This document shows, piece by piece, positions 17,368 through 26,112 of a DNA stretch of 64,000 bases. Each line of letters opens with the position of its first letter. Position 1 is the stretch's first letter. Origin of the DNA: Pseudanabaena sp. (GTDB taxonomy: Bacteria; Cyanobacteriota; Cyanobacteriia; Pseudanabaenales; Pseudanabaenaceae); assembly GCA_003249035.1 (NCBI GenBank), contig QBMK01000006.1, positions 1 through 64,000 on the forward strand. The letters are read 5' to 3'. The notes beneath the pieces are model-generated. The model did no database searches. It was not told the origin of the DNA and worked only from the letters and a program-made list of their open reading frames with translations. A program made the position numbers and the translations under genes.

Positions 17368-18273
17368 TTATATTTTTACTGGGACCAAATCAGGCGTTCC
17401 ATCAAAGTCTGGAAGTACAGATGGATCAAGGCTTAAGCGATCAAGTAATTTTGCAAACTCCTTACAGCATTGAGCGGAGCTTTGTAAGATTTGCTTTTGA
17501 GAAAACTTGATCATAATCCAACCTGAATCGACTAGAAAGCGATCTGCAAGATCGTTTTGCATTGAATTTGCCGCACTTTCTGAAGGCACACTAATCTCGA
17601 TCGCAATATGGAAATTTAGAACAGGATCGATATAGATCAGTGCAGGAAGCCAATCATGATTGACGATAGGAATGGGAAGCTTCACACCTTGATAGAGAGT
17701 TCCCGATAAATATTGCTGAAGAGTAATTCCGAATTGATAGATAACCTCTTCAATGTCCTGTGGAGTATTTGGTTTGGCATTACCAGAAGGCTTGTTGTTC
17801 TTGGGTATAGCGATCGCATTTTCGATGGGAGACATCTTGGCAAAAAACTTCTGAAATTGCTGATGGCGAAACTCAATCACACGCTCTGGTGCGTGAGCGA
17901 TCGCCAATTTCTGCTGATGATTAACCTCTTCGCGAGAGTATGCTTCTAGTTGCAAAAAATAGCTTTGGAGAGTATTTTGATGACTTTGGTATCGTTTTTT
18001 ATAGGTGAGAAACTGATATCTAATCCGCAGCACAATTGCCACTGTTCCCAGAATAAGTAGTATGATTCCTAACTCTTTCGCAACCGTAGTTACGACCGCC
18101 ACTACGACAATTAGACCAAAGCTCAACGCGATCGCTTCTTGAATTTGAATAGGTGCGGGCTGTTGATTTGAGGGCAAGCTTGGCAATGCCATACTTAGCT
18201 TAGGTGCAACTGGCTTGGAGTTAGCAATGCGCTGCACTTCAGGGGGAATAAGGATAACAGGGAACTGACGCAT
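17368..18273 (-). CDS. Membrane protein with DUF559/Vsr-like C-terminal region
   Basis: A 301-aa protein. A hydrophobic pair lies at about residues 50-85 (ALSFGLIVVVAVVTTVAKELGIILLILGTVAIVL), followed by a coiled, charged stretch and then a C-terminal domain. The pattern LNFHIAIEISVP, then NDLADRFLVDSGWIMIKFSQKQI, recalls the E-x-D/K-R-x3-L-x2-G-W-x-V-x-R/K-F arrangement of DUF559 and very-short-patch-repair-like PD-(D/E)XK folds. The membrane anchor is unusual for such nucleases and not every catalytic residue is evident, so activity is uncertain. Confidence 0.65.
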   Translation of the reverse strand: MRQFPVILIPPEVQRIANSKPVAPKLSMALPSLPSNQQPAPIQIQEAIALSFGLIVVVAVVTTVAKELGIILLILGTVAIVLRIRYQFLTYKKRYQSHQNTLQSYFLQLEAYSREEVNHQQKLAIAHAPERVIEFRHQQFQKFFAKMSPIENAIAIPKNNKPSGNAKPNTPQDIEEVIYQFGITLQQYLSGTLYQGVKLPIPIVNHDWLPALIYIDPVLNFHIAIEISVPSESAANSMQNDLADRFLVDSGWIMIKFSQKQILQSSAQCCKEFAKLLDRLSLDPSVLPDFDGTPDLVPVKI

Positions 18274-18326
18274 CGATAGGTAGCCTGAAAGATCGATTGA
18301 ATTGAGTTACAGCGCTTTGCGCTGTA

Positions 18327-18430
18327 ATACCAAAAGCACAAAATAGCCTAACCATTTTGTGCTTTTAAAACCCTTGCAGGGTTTGTTTTTTAATTCACAT
18401 AAGTGTCGTCACACTTATGTGAATTAGCAT
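18327..18430. repeat. Family A composite palindromic repeat, copy 4
   Basis: It begins ATACCAAAAGCACAAAATAG, continues AAACCCTTGCAGGGTTT, and ends TTCACATAAGTGTCG paired with ACACTTATGTGAATT. Here the end hairpin carries CATAAG/CTTATG instead of CAAAAG/CTTTTG, a paired change. A separate small hairpin, TTACAGCGC TTT GCGCTGTAA, abuts it at 18307-18327. Confidence 0.85.
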
Positions 18431-18473
18431 AAATGTAATTCTCACAGGGCTTTGAGAGATTTGCAAGCAAATT

Positions 18474-18506
18474 AAAGAAAGGCGGCGCAAAGCGCCGCCT
18501 TTCTTT
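18474..18506 (-). terminator. Terminator after glgA, family B-like core
   Basis: AAAGAAAGGCGGCGC AAA GCGCCGCCTTTCTTT lies about 30 nt downstream of the glgA stop on the minus strand. It shares the GGCGGCGC/GCGCCGCC core with the dispersed family B hairpins. Confidence 0.75.
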
Positions 18507-18538
18507 ATTAGGATTTAGGCTGGAATCTAGACTGGGAT

Positions 18539-19915
18539 TTAGACGTTGTCTAACCCTGGAATCGAACGATATAGCTGCACATACTTTTCGGCAGAGGCTT
18601 CCCAACTGAAGTTATTGGTCATACCACGCTGTTGTAACAATCGCCAAGCATCGGTGTAACGATAGCTTTCCCATGCACGCACCATGCAAGTGTACATATC
18701 CAATGGCTCATAGCGATCGAAAGTGAAGCCTGTACCTTTCTGCCCAATTGGATCGTGAAATGATACTGTATCTACCAAGCCTCCAGTGCGACGGACAATT
18801 GGGACACTACCATAGCGCAGTGCAACTAGTTGGCTAATTCCGCATGGTTCAAAGCGACTTGGCATTAAAAATGCATCGGAACCAGCATAAACACGATGAG
18901 AAAGCGCCGAATTAAACAAAATTTGCGCTGACATCCGACCTGGATAACGCGCTGCAATTTGCCATAGCTGGGATTCGTAGTAGCGATCGCCTGTGCCTAA
19001 AGCCACAAACTGGGCATCAGTATATGCTAAGAAACGTTCTAGGGTTTGCAGCAACAAATCAATACCCTTCTGCTCTACCAAACGTCCCACCATGCCGATC
19101 AAGAAAGTTGCAGGGTTAACAGTCAAGCCCAACTCTTTCTGCAAAGCAATCTTATTTGCCATGCGATCGTCAAGAGTTTCAACAGAGTAGTTTTGTACCA
19201 AAGCAGAATCAGTCTCGGGATTTTCCACTTCCATATCGATGCCATTTAAAATCCCCCAAGGCTTCAAAAATGAAAGTACTCCCTCTAAGCCTTCACCATA
19301 GGTAGGTGTACAAATTTGCTGAGCATAGGTTGGCGATACCGTATTTACTCGATCGGCATATTTGATTCCTGCTGCCATCGTGTTATGGGCATCCATATAC
19401 CACGGAGTCCAAGTAATTTTGTCCAAAAACCATTTCCACGGACCTTGATATGCAAGATTATGAATCGTAAATACAGTGCCAATATCGGAGACTTGGTGCA
19501 TCCACACAGGAATCATGCCTGTATGCCAATCATGACAATGAATAATATTTGGTTTCCAATAGTTCCAAGCAAACTCGGCAACGGCGTTGGCAAACATTGT
19601 GAACCGCCAATCTTCATCTTCACCGCCATAAACACGAGCGGGAATAAATGATCCATGCCCCATCAGATACAAAGGGACATCTGTACCTGGTAGTACGGTC
19701 TCAAAAATATCGAATTCCTGAAACATGGCATAGCCTTTCCAGATCCATGTGGGATTTTCTTTCAGTTTGTCTGGAATCACGCCGTAGTAAGGCATGATAA
19801 TGCGCACATCATGTCCCATTTTCTTGAGAATCGGGGGGAGTGCGCCCACCACATCTGCCATACCGCCAACTTTGGCTAGAGGAGCCGCTTCAGCCGCCGC
19901 AAATAAAATTTTCAT
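18539..19915 (-). CDS. glgA: Glycogen synthase (ADP-glucose)
   Basis: A GT5-family glucosyltransferase that extends alpha-1,4-glucan from ADP-glucose (EC 2.4.1.21). The N-terminal ADP-glucose-binding motif is KVGGMADVVGALP (residues 16-28). HCHDWHTGMIPVW, TIHNLAYQG and the C-terminal GT-B motifs MPSRFEPCGISQLVALRYGS and RRTGGLVDTV follow. Length is 458 aa, slightly short of the usual 470-490 but with no missing motif. Cyanobacteria often have two paralogues; I cannot assign which one this is. It is downstream of rpaA on the same strand but separated by a terminator. Confidence 0.95.
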   Translation of the reverse strand: MKILFAAAEAAPLAKVGGMADVVGALPPILKKMGHDVRIIMPYYGVIPDKLKENPTWIWKGYAMFQEFDIFETVLPGTDVPLYLMGHGSFIPARVYGGEDEDWRFTMFANAVAEFAWNYWKPNIIHCHDWHTGMIPVWMHQVSDIGTVFTIHNLAYQGPWKWFLDKITWTPWYMDAHNTMAAGIKYADRVNTVSPTYAQQICTPTYGEGLEGVLSFLKPWGILNGIDMEVENPETDSALVQNYSVETLDDRMANKIALQKELGLTVNPATFLIGMVGRLVEQKGIDLLLQTLERFLAYTDAQFVALGTGDRYYESQLWQIAARYPGRMSAQILFNSALSHRVYAGSDAFLMPSRFEPCGISQLVALRYGSVPIVRRTGGLVDTVSFHDPIGQKGTGFTFDRYEPLDMYTCMVRAWESYRYTDAWRLLQQRGMTNNFSWEASAEKYVQLYRSIPGLDNV

Positions 19916-20031
19916 TCGTTGATTCAGTACTTGTATTTCAGGCTATCTAGATTATTTTCAGGCATAGCGCGATCGCTATAGCAGCAATTTTTACAAGCAG
20001 TACTTTTTCGCTATGTGCGATTTGCAGAATG

Positions 20032-20070
20032 AATAAAAAAAGAACTTGCAAAGCAAGTTCTTTTTTTATT
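20032..20070 (-). terminator. Terminator-like hairpin between rpaA and glgA
   Basis: AATAAAAAAAGAACTTGC, loop AAA, GCAAGTTCTTTTTTTATT. The A- and T-runs are symmetrical, so it would work in either direction. Confidence 0.8.
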
Positions 20071-20137
20071 TGAACTAAGAGGGTAAATACCCCACCGCTC
20101 TGCGGTGTGAGTATATTCTAATAAAAAAGAATTTGAT

Positions 20138-20160
20138 ACCCCGTCCGCTTGCGGCGGGGT
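20138..20160 (-). terminator. GC-rich hairpin just beyond the rpaA stop
   Basis: ACCCCGTCCGCTTGCGGCGGGGT lies three bases after the rpaA stop on the minus strand. It lacks a T-run. A related weaker structure (ATACCCCACCGCTCTGCGGTG) stands nearby at about 20086, so this may be a repeat rather than a terminator. Confidence 0.5.
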
Positions 20161-20163
20161 GAT

Positions 20164-20907
20164 TCATTCTGCTATTACGACTTCGTCTTGATGGCTATCG
20201 TTATCACTCGGAAGCTCTAAGCAATAACCCGCACCATATACGGTCTTAATGTATTTAGGATGTCGTGGGTCAGGCTCTAACTTAGTGCGTAAATGGCGAA
20301 TGTGCACACGAATAGTTTCAATATCATCATCAGGTTCATAGCCCCAGACTTCTTTGAGAATTTCACTCGGTGAGACCGTCTGACCATGTCGCTGCAAGAG
20401 GCAATGCAATAACTCAAATTCTAAGTGAGTCAGCTTAACGGTTTTATTAAACCAAATTGCTTCAAAACGCTCCGGTACTAGCGTTAAGGAACCAAAGATT
20501 AAAATTTCACCATGCTTAGCCGTGTCAATCATCCTATTGGTCCGTCGCAATAAAGCACGCACTCGCGCTAACATTTCTTCAAGCTCAAAGGGCTTAGTCA
20601 GATAGTCATCGGCACCTGCGTTAAAACCCTCGACCTTATCCTGAGTTTGCCCCATTGCCGTGAGCATCATTACAGGAATTTCTTTAGTCCGTTCGTCACG
20701 GCGTAACCTTTGACATACCGTAAATCCATCAACCCTTGGCAGCATCAAGTCAAGGATGATCATATCTGGCATCAACTGAATGGCAAGCGCTTGTCCTTTT
20801 ATGCCATCACTCGCTTGGCTGACTTGATAGCCAGCATGTTCGAGGTTAAGCGTGACCATTTCAGAGATTATCGGATCATCATCGATCAGGAGAAGCCTAG
20901 GCATCAT
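20164..20907 (-). CDS. rpaA: OmpR-type response regulator RpaA
   Basis: A two-component DNA-binding regulator of the RpaA group. In cyanobacteria this is the main transcriptional output of the KaiABC clock through SasA, and it is also linked to phycobilisome energy distribution. The receiver domain (about 4-120) has the acidic pocket DDD (10-12), phosphoacceptor Asp53 in [11 protein letters not shown], and the switch residues MLTA and KPF. The winged-helix domain (about 135-235) includes [21 protein letters not shown] and [20 protein letters not shown]. These stretches closely resemble RpaA as I remember it and not RpaB. Start: two adjacent ATGs, the first taken. The acidic C-terminal tail is specific to this copy. 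Confidence 0.92.
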   Translation of the reverse strand: MMPRLLLIDDDPIISEMVTLNLEHAGYQVSQASDGIKGQALAIQLMPDMIILDLMLPRVDGFTVCQRLRRDERTKEIPVMMLTAMGQTQDKVEGFNAGADDYLTKPFELEEMLARVRALLRRTNRMIDTAKHGEILIFGSLTLVPERFEAIWFNKTVKLTHLEFELLHCLLQRHGQTVSPSEILKEVWGYEPDDDIETIRVHIRHLRTKLEPDPRHPKYIKTVYGAGYCLELPSDNDSHQDEVVIAE

Positions 20908-21194
20908 TAGTCAAAGTTCCATCTATACGATTGGATTACGATTTATTAAATAATATATCATCCTGATACACAGTTAAGTACCGGTGATGGGGGGCGTTAC
21001 CTGTGTTGGTTGGTATTTATGGCGATCGCAAAAAATTTCTGGCTAAAGGAGTAGTAGGTATAGAGTATCAGCTATTTGCAGCCATCTATACCATGTTAAC
21101 TACGAAAACAGGCTAAGTCAGTCTTCAACTCTTGCAACATTCTCATACAATATATGAAGATATGTAAAAATTGATTTAAAACTGGTTTATTCGC

Positions 21195-22178
21195 ATGAGC
21201 CTTCCAACTACTTCTGTCACCGAACTTTTTGCACCAGTCAAAGATGACTTGCGTATGCTCACGGATAATTTGAAGCAGTTGGTAGGGGCAAGACATCCGA
21301 TTTTGTATGCTGCGGCTGAGCATTTATTTGAAGCTAAGGGCAAGAGTATGCGCCCTGCACTGGTCTTGTTAGCATCACGAGCCACCATGAATGATCGCGA
21401 TATCACCTCACGCCATCGCCGTCTCGCTGAAATTACTGAGATGATTCATACAGCGAGCTTGGTACATGACGATGTAATCGACTCCGCCGATTTACGGCGC
21501 GGAATGCCCACAGTCAACAATAGCTTTGGTAATCGTATTGCTGTTCTTGCAGGAGATTTTCTTTTTGCCCAAGCCTCTTGGTATCTTGCTAATTTAGACG
21601 ATCTGGAAGTTGTCAAGCTCTTGTCAAAGGTAATTACTGATTTTGCAGAAGGTGAAATTCGTCAGAGTCTTACTGCATTTGATGGTGATCTATCCTTAGA
21701 AGATTATTTAGAAAAAAGTTTTTATAAAACTGCCTCATTGATGGCAGGTAGTGCTAAGGCAGCGGGTGTACTCAGTGGTGTGAGTCAAGTCCAAGCTGAG
21801 CAGCTATTTAACTTCGGCAAACATTTTGGGATTGCGTTTCAAGTTGTCGATGATATTCTCGATTTCACCAGTTCGACTGAAACTTTAGGTAAACCCGCAG
21901 GCTCCGATCTAAAACAAGGTAATTTGACTGCACCAGTATTATTTGCGCTCGAGGAGCATCCTCAATTGCGCGGTTTGATCGATCGCGAGTTTTGTGAAGT
22001 TAACGATCTAGAAATAGCTCTCGAACTAGTTCACAACAGTGAAGGTATTTTGCGATCGCGTGAACTTGCCAAGAATCATGTCAAGTCTGCTTTAACTGCG
22101 ATCGAGTGGCTTCCATCCTCCGAGCCAAAGCAATCTCTCATCGGTCTAACCAATTACGTTTTAGATCGCTTGTACTAA
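21195..22178 (+). CDS. sds: Solanesyl / long-chain all-trans polyprenyl diphosphate synthase
   Basis: An isoprenoid chain-elongating enzyme that makes the C45 side chain of plastoquinone from IPP and allylic diphosphates. First aspartate-rich motif DDVIDSADLRRG (residues 92-103), with the GKSMRP basic motif before it; second aspartate-rich motif QVVDDILDF (about 214-222), followed by GKPAGSDLKQGNLTAPV. At 327 aa it fits solanesyl diphosphate synthases better than the shorter geranylgeranyl synthases; chain length itself is inferred. A hairpin terminator follows. The 287-bp upstream gap to rpaA has no ORF and must hold both divergent promoters. Confidence 0.93.
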   Translation: MSLPTTSVTELFAPVKDDLRMLTDNLKQLVGARHPILYAAAEHLFEAKGKSMRPALVLLASRATMNDRDITSRHRRLAEITEMIHTASLVHDDVIDSADLRRGMPTVNNSFGNRIAVLAGDFLFAQASWYLANLDDLEVVKLLSKVITDFAEGEIRQSLTAFDGDLSLEDYLEKSFYKTASLMAGSAKAAGVLSGVSQVQAEQLFNFGKHFGIAFQVVDDILDFTSSTETLGKPAGSDLKQGNLTAPVLFALEEHPQLRGLIDREFCEVNDLEIALELVHNSEGILRSRELAKNHVKSALTAIEWLPSSEPKQSLIGLTNYVLDRLY

Positions 22179-22235
22179 AAGTGGATGATAGATTGACGGT
22201 GCTAAGCTCTGCCTATCTAGTTTTATAGAGATGAA

Positions 22236-22286
22236 ATCAAAGTTAGGCTTTTTAGCACCACAGGCGCTAAAAAGCCTAACTTTGAT
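22236..22286 (+). terminator. Long hairpin after sds
   Basis: ATCAAAGTTAGGCTTTTTAG with the downstream complement CTAAAAAGCCTAACTTTGAT, separated by a CACCACAGGCG-type loop. There is no T-run, so it may be a palindromic repeat used as an mRNA 3-prime end. Confidence 0.65.
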
Positions 22287-22388
22287 GCTGTAAATCCCTC
22301 TGTCAGATGGCTTTAAGCAGAACCAATGTTTATAATGAAGATTTTCGAATGGTCGATACTTTTCGGGTTCTAATTCAACAGATCTCTT

Positions 22389-22492
22389 ATACAAATTCAC
22401 AAAAGTGTGACAACACTTCTGTGAATTAAAAAACCAAACCCTGTAAGGGTTTTAAAAACATAAAATGGCGTAGCCATTTTATGTTTTGGTAT
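22389..22492. repeat. Family A composite palindromic repeat, copy 5
   Basis: ATACAAATTCACAAAAGTGT opens the element, AAACCCTGTAAGGGTTT is central, and CATAAAATGG CGTAG CCATTTTATG ends it before TTTTGGTAT. All three hairpins are intact, in the 460-bp gap between sds and the Rieske oxygenase gene. The remaining gap sequence shows no ORF. Confidence 0.87.
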
Positions 22493-22639
22493 TATCTCTC
22501 AAAGACAATTGCTGTAGTAAAGACTCTTGAAGTTTCGAGTTTCGAAGTTGAGCAATGAGATTCGTGCAAAGTTATACAGAATAGATTTTTATATCGTTGT
22601 AGCGTCAGAATTGTAGATTTATGTACAAGAGTGATGTTT

Positions 22640-23677
22640 ATGGTAGCGACCCAAGAAGTATATTTGCCACGTAATTGCACCTTCACCCCAACCGATTGGC
22701 AAGCGCTTGCGCCCTTCTGGTATCCTGTTGCCTTCTCCCATGAAATCACAACTGACAAGCCCTATGGAACTCATCTATTAGACGAACGATTGGTGATTTA
22801 TCGAGTCTCCGATGGTACGATTATCGTCGCCCAAGATCTATGTCTACATAGAGGCGCACCCTTGAGTTTAGGTTGCATTGAAAACGATCGCCTCGTTTGT
22901 CCTTACCATGGTGTGCAATACGATCGCGATGCAAAATGTGTTTACATTCCTGCCCAGCCCGAAGCAAAAATTCCATCACGGCTCAAACTCAAGACCTATT
23001 CGGTCATGGAGCGCTATGGTTTAGTCTGGACAAGGTTGATTGACAATGGACCATTACCACTTCCTGAATTGAGTGAATGGGAAGATCCAGATTATATTCA
23101 GGTATTACCAAATTCTGTAGATTTGGACTCGGCAGCAGGTCGGCAAGTGGAAGGATTCTTGGATGTCAGTCACTTTGCTTTTATTCATGCCAAATCCTTT
23201 GGAGAAAAGGATAATCCTGAAGTTCCCGACTATCCAATCGAACAAACTGCGACTGGGTTTCGTGCAGATTATATAAGTACGGTTAGCAACTATGCCCATG
23301 GCATGAAGCATTTAGCTCCATCGGATTTCTTATGGCGCAGACTATTTGAATTGTTTGTTCCTTTCACCGCCAAGTTAACTGTCTTTTTTCCTCATGGTAA
23401 ACTGCATGTTCTCAATGCGGCTTCCCCAATCTCCGCCCGTAAAACGCGATTATTCGTGCCGATTTGTCGGAACTTCGATAAAGATGCTCCACTACAAGAC
23501 ACCCTCGATTTTAATGATCAGGTGTTTTATGAGGACAAGGCGATCGTTGAGGAGCAATGGCCAGAAGACCTTCCCATTTGTCTTGCTGATGAGGTACATA
23601 TTCCCGGTGATAAGAGTTCCATTACTTTTCGCAAAAAGCTTGCTGCTCTGGGTTTAGGAAGATCGTTCACTTCCTAA
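22640..23677 (+). CDS. Rieske non-heme iron oxygenase (aromatic-ring-hydroxylase alpha type)
   Basis: A Rieske [2Fe-2S] oxygenase. The cluster ligands are Cys68-x-His70 (CLHRGAPLS) and Cys87-x2-His90 (CPYHGVQY), numbered from the ATG at 22640. The mononuclear iron site shows as DVSHFAFIHAKSF (His-x4-His), with a distal acidic residue expected. It belongs to the VanA / pheophorbide-a-oxygenase-like branch, and 345 aa fits. ATG at 22634 and GTG at 22631 are alternative starts; 22640 has the best-spaced AAGAG. Substrate unknown. It ends at a terminator shared with the convergent DUF3326 gene. Confidence 0.88.
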   Translation: MVATQEVYLPRNCTFTPTDWQALAPFWYPVAFSHEITTDKPYGTHLLDERLVIYRVSDGTIIVAQDLCLHRGAPLSLGCIENDRLVCPYHGVQYDRDAKCVYIPAQPEAKIPSRLKLKTYSVMERYGLVWTRLIDNGPLPLPELSEWEDPDYIQVLPNSVDLDSAAGRQVEGFLDVSHFAFIHAKSFGEKDNPEVPDYPIEQTATGFRADYISTVSNYAHGMKHLAPSDFLWRRLFELFVPFTAKLTVFFPHGKLHVLNAASPISARKTRLFVPICRNFDKDAPLQDTLDFNDQVFYEDKAIVEEQWPEDLPICLADEVHIPGDKSSITFRKKLAALGLGRSFTS

Positions 23678-23685
23678 ATATCAAC

Positions 23686-23714
23686 AAAAAAGCGGCGTTT
23701 CTTGCCGCTTTTTT
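23686..23714. terminator. Bidirectional terminator between convergent genes
   Basis: AAAAAAGCGGC, loop GTTTCTT, GCCGCTTTTTT. Nine bases past the Rieske gene stop; its T-run touches the stop codon of the DUF3326 gene. Confidence 0.88.
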
Positions 23715-24741
23715 ATGTCAATCTTAAACTTTGAGGATTAATTCCAGATTTAATCGCTGTTAAAACCCCGATCGCTTCCCAATAATTTTCCACTTGAATA
23801 CCCTTTAAGCCCAACATCTCAGGCGTAACATTCATCGCAGTTTGATTTTCTCTAACAAAAACAGTCTGCACATGGGGAAGTGGATTAAGTGCTAGTAAAC
23901 CTGCGCCGCCACAGGCACTATAGGGAGTGACGATCGCATCAATCCGATCAGCTGTAAAATCACCAGCATTAAATAAATCTGGCGATGTAATAATTTTTGG
24001 GGCGCGGCTCAAGCCAACCAATACACAAGGCAAAAAAGTATAACCCAATTCTTCGGCAGCAGCGCGAGGCGAAACGCTTGGATCGATCGGCAATGGTTGC
24101 AAAGCAGGAGCATGAGCGCAGGGGATGGCAAATTCTCGCACGATCGCATGACTAATAACTGCTTCGGCTCCCGCAAGAGCATCGACTCCTTTACCTTGGC
24201 GATAGTTTTGTAACGCTTCGCTGTCGGAGTCATCAGGAAATCTTGCCACCACTGCGATCGCTTCGACTTTAGAGACTTTAATTAATTTTTCGGCGGCTCT
24301 TAATAAGCTATCGAGATTCGCGATCGTTCCCCAAGTCGCGCCAGAGTCTCCCGATCGCAGTTCTACACCAAGAGGCTGATCGGTAACGAGAATATCCGTA
24401 ATATTTAAACCTAACGTGGCTTGGGCAGCTGCGATCGCTTGACGATGACGCAATTCTAAATCTGGCTCCATACTGCGATCGAGAATTACGCCAATTCGAT
24501 TAGCTCGTACAGGACGCAAACCCCAATCACCTCTTGCCATGCGATCGATCGCATAACCTTCCACATACAAAACATTCGGCATTGACCAATATAAACTCGC
24601 GCCGTTTAAGACATTGGGATGCGTAATCACGTTGTCAGCTATAGATGCGATCGCCCTCGCCACTGGCAAAGCATCCCCCGCATAGCCACCAATAGCAGCA
24701 TTAATGCCTGTGGGCACAAGCAGCAAAACATTAAATGTCAT
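23713..24741 (-). CDS. DUF3326 family protein
   Basis: A 342-aa soluble protein of the DUF3326 family, common in cyanobacteria and of unknown function. Conserved-looking elements: VPTGINAAIGGYAGDALPVARAIA at the N-terminus (about 9-32), THPNVLNGASLYWSMPN, and the C-terminal SPDLFNAGDFTADRIDAIVTPYSACGGAG span (about 264-292). The start overlaps the last four bases of the upstream ABC ATPase gene, so translation is likely coupled. That pairing is the only hint of a transport-related role. Confidence 0.85.
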   Translation of the reverse strand: MTFNVLLLVPTGINAAIGGYAGDALPVARAIASIADNVITHPNVLNGASLYWSMPNVLYVEGYAIDRMARGDWGLRPVRANRIGVILDRSMEPDLELRHRQAIAAAQATLGLNITDILVTDQPLGVELRSGDSGATWGTIANLDSLLRAAEKLIKVSKVEAIAVVARFPDDSDSEALQNYRQGKGVDALAGAEAVISHAIVREFAIPCAHAPALQPLPIDPSVSPRAAAEELGYTFLPCVLVGLSRAPKIITSPDLFNAGDFTADRIDAIVTPYSACGGAGLLALNPLPHVQTVFVRENQTAMNVTPEMLGLKGIQVENYWEAIGVLTAIKSGINPQSLRLT

Positions 24742-25502
24742 GAACCTAAGTAAGCCTCTAAAACTTTAGGATCAGTCTGAATTTCAGAGGGTGAACCATC
24801 GGCGAGGTTGTGACCTTCGGCTAAGACCCAGACGCGATCGCACAGAGACATAATCACATCCATATTGTGTTCGATGATCAAAAAACTCATTCCCTCTTGA
24901 TTCCACTTGTGGATATAGCTGCAAATCTCCTCAATCAAAGCAGGATTTACCCCCGCCGCAGGTTCATCTAGCAAAATTAATTTAGGGTCAGTCATCAAAG
25001 CGCGAGCAATTTCTAATAATTTGCGCTGTCCACCCGATAGACAACCCGCAAAATCATCTTCCATTCTAATTAAGCCCACAGACTCAAGAATATGTCTGGC
25101 TTTTTCGCGGTTCTCTCGCTCTTGAACAGCAATTTTTTGTCCTTGAAACCAAGTGTTCCAAAACTTTTCGCCAGCTTGATCTTGAGCAGCTAGCAACATA
25201 TTTTCTAGCACTGACAACCGCGACAACACACGCGGTACTTGAAAGGTGCGGATCATGCCAAGTTTAGCGATCGCATGGGGTGGTTTGCCTTGGATTGGCA
25301 TTCCATTAAACTGCACCGTACCGCGATCGGGCTTAAGGAAGTTGGAGAGCAATCCAAAAAATGTAGTTTTTCCTGCACCATTGGGACCAATTAATCCTGT
25401 GATACTTCCCGCAGGGACTTCGATTTGAGCATTACTGACAGCATGAATGCCGCCAAAGGATTTAGAGATATTTTCAGCTTTTAGGATTGGAGCGAGGGGC
25501 AT
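24738..25502 (-). CDS. ABC transporter ATP-binding protein, LivG/NatA type
   Basis: The ATPase subunit of a branched-chain/neutral amino acid-type importer. Walker A GPNGAGKTT (about 38-46), the Q-loop region FQVPRVLS, signature LSGGQRKLLEIARAL, Walker B LILLDEPAAGVNP and the H-loop IIEHNMD are present. The long insertion between the Q-loop and the signature is typical of LivG/UrtD/NatA. In cyanobacteria the neutral amino acid permease (Nat) genes are scattered, so an orphan natA-like gene is plausible. No permease or binding protein of the system lies in this window. It overlaps the DUF3326 gene by 4 bp. Confidence 0.88.
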   Translation of the reverse strand: MPLAPILKAENISKSFGGIHAVSNAQIEVPAGSITGLIGPNGAGKTTFFGLLSNFLKPDRGTVQFNGMPIQGKPPHAIAKLGMIRTFQVPRVLSRLSVLENMLLAAQDQAGEKFWNTWFQGQKIAVQERENREKARHILESVGLIRMEDDFAGCLSGGQRKLLEIARALMTDPKLILLDEPAAGVNPALIEEICSYIHKWNQEGMSFLIIEHNMDVIMSLCDRVWVLAEGHNLADGSPSEIQTDPKVLEAYLGS

Positions 25503-25567
25503 AAATTTGACAAGTTAACAGTAATCTGATGAGTTAGAAAGTTAATAAACGATACCCACTAAAAGGT

Positions 25568-25828
25568 CTAGTCTTGATAATGAAATCGACAACCCACAAT
25601 AACTATACTGTCCTCTGTGACTTCATAAACCAGTCGATGTTCGGTGTTGATGCGTCTCGACCAATAGCCTGATAGATTAGCTTTTAGTGGTTCTGGCTTA
25701 CCAATACCTTCAAAGGGAGTCCGCAAAATTTCTTTAATCAGAGTGTTGATTCTTTTCAAGAGTTTTTTATCAGTTTCCTGAAACCATAAATAATCGTCCC
25801 AAGCTTCTTCTGTAAATGTGAGCTTCAT
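25568..25828 (-). CDS. yoeB: YoeB-family mRNA interferase toxin
   Basis: An 86-aa RelE-superfamily ribosome-dependent endoribonuclease of the Txe/YoeB group. The family pattern FTEEAWDDYLWFQETDKKLLKRI, the conserved GKPEPLK, the SGYWSRRI(N/D)xEHRLVYEV core and the C-terminal CRFHY are all present, including the Arg, Glu, His and Tyr used in catalysis. It overlaps the upstream antitoxin gene by 4 bp in the usual antitoxin-first order. It looks intact. Confidence 0.95.
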   Translation of the reverse strand: MKLTFTEEAWDDYLWFQETDKKLLKRINTLIKEILRTPFEGIGKPEPLKANLSGYWSRRINTEHRLVYEVTEDSIVIVGCRFHYQD

Positions 25829-26079
25829 TCTTCAATTAACTCTCTCTCAGTGACTTTTCCTGCTTTTACTGATTGAATTGAGCCGAGAAGACGTTTTGCA
25901 TTAACTGGATTTGATAGTAAATACAAGGTCTCTTGCCATGATGAAAATTCGTCTAGCGAAATTAAAATAGCTTTGTTGCCTTTGTCATTACAAATAATTG
26001 TTGGTTGCACGTTATCAATCACGCGATCGATCAAACCATCTAAGTCATGACTTGCTTGTTGAGTAGTCATTGCATCCAT
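25825..26079 (-). CDS. yefM: YefM/Phd-family antitoxin
   Basis: An 84-aa antitoxin with the Phd/YefM N-terminal DNA-binding fold (the start through SHDLDGLIDRVIDNVQPTIIC, then NKAILISLDEFSSWQETLYLL) and a flexible acidic C-terminus that would wrap YoeB. A good Shine-Dalgarno (GGAGATAAAAA) precedes the ATG. It would repress its own promoter with YoeB, as in the family generally. The gene upstream on the same strand is the AbiTii-like protein, 33 bp away. Confidence 0.93.
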   Translation of the reverse strand: MDAMTTQQASHDLDGLIDRVIDNVQPTIICNDKGNKAILISLDEFSSWQETLYLLSNPVNAKRLLGSIQSVKAGKVTERELIEE

Positions 26080-26112
26080 TTTTTATCTCCTATATTTATT
26101 GTCTAATACCAA

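Noticed and set aside
20908-21194. tRNA or small RNA gene in the rpaA-sds gap
   Set aside because: No cloverleaf arms or GTTCRANYC-type box found; none of the gaps in the window showed a convincing tRNA.
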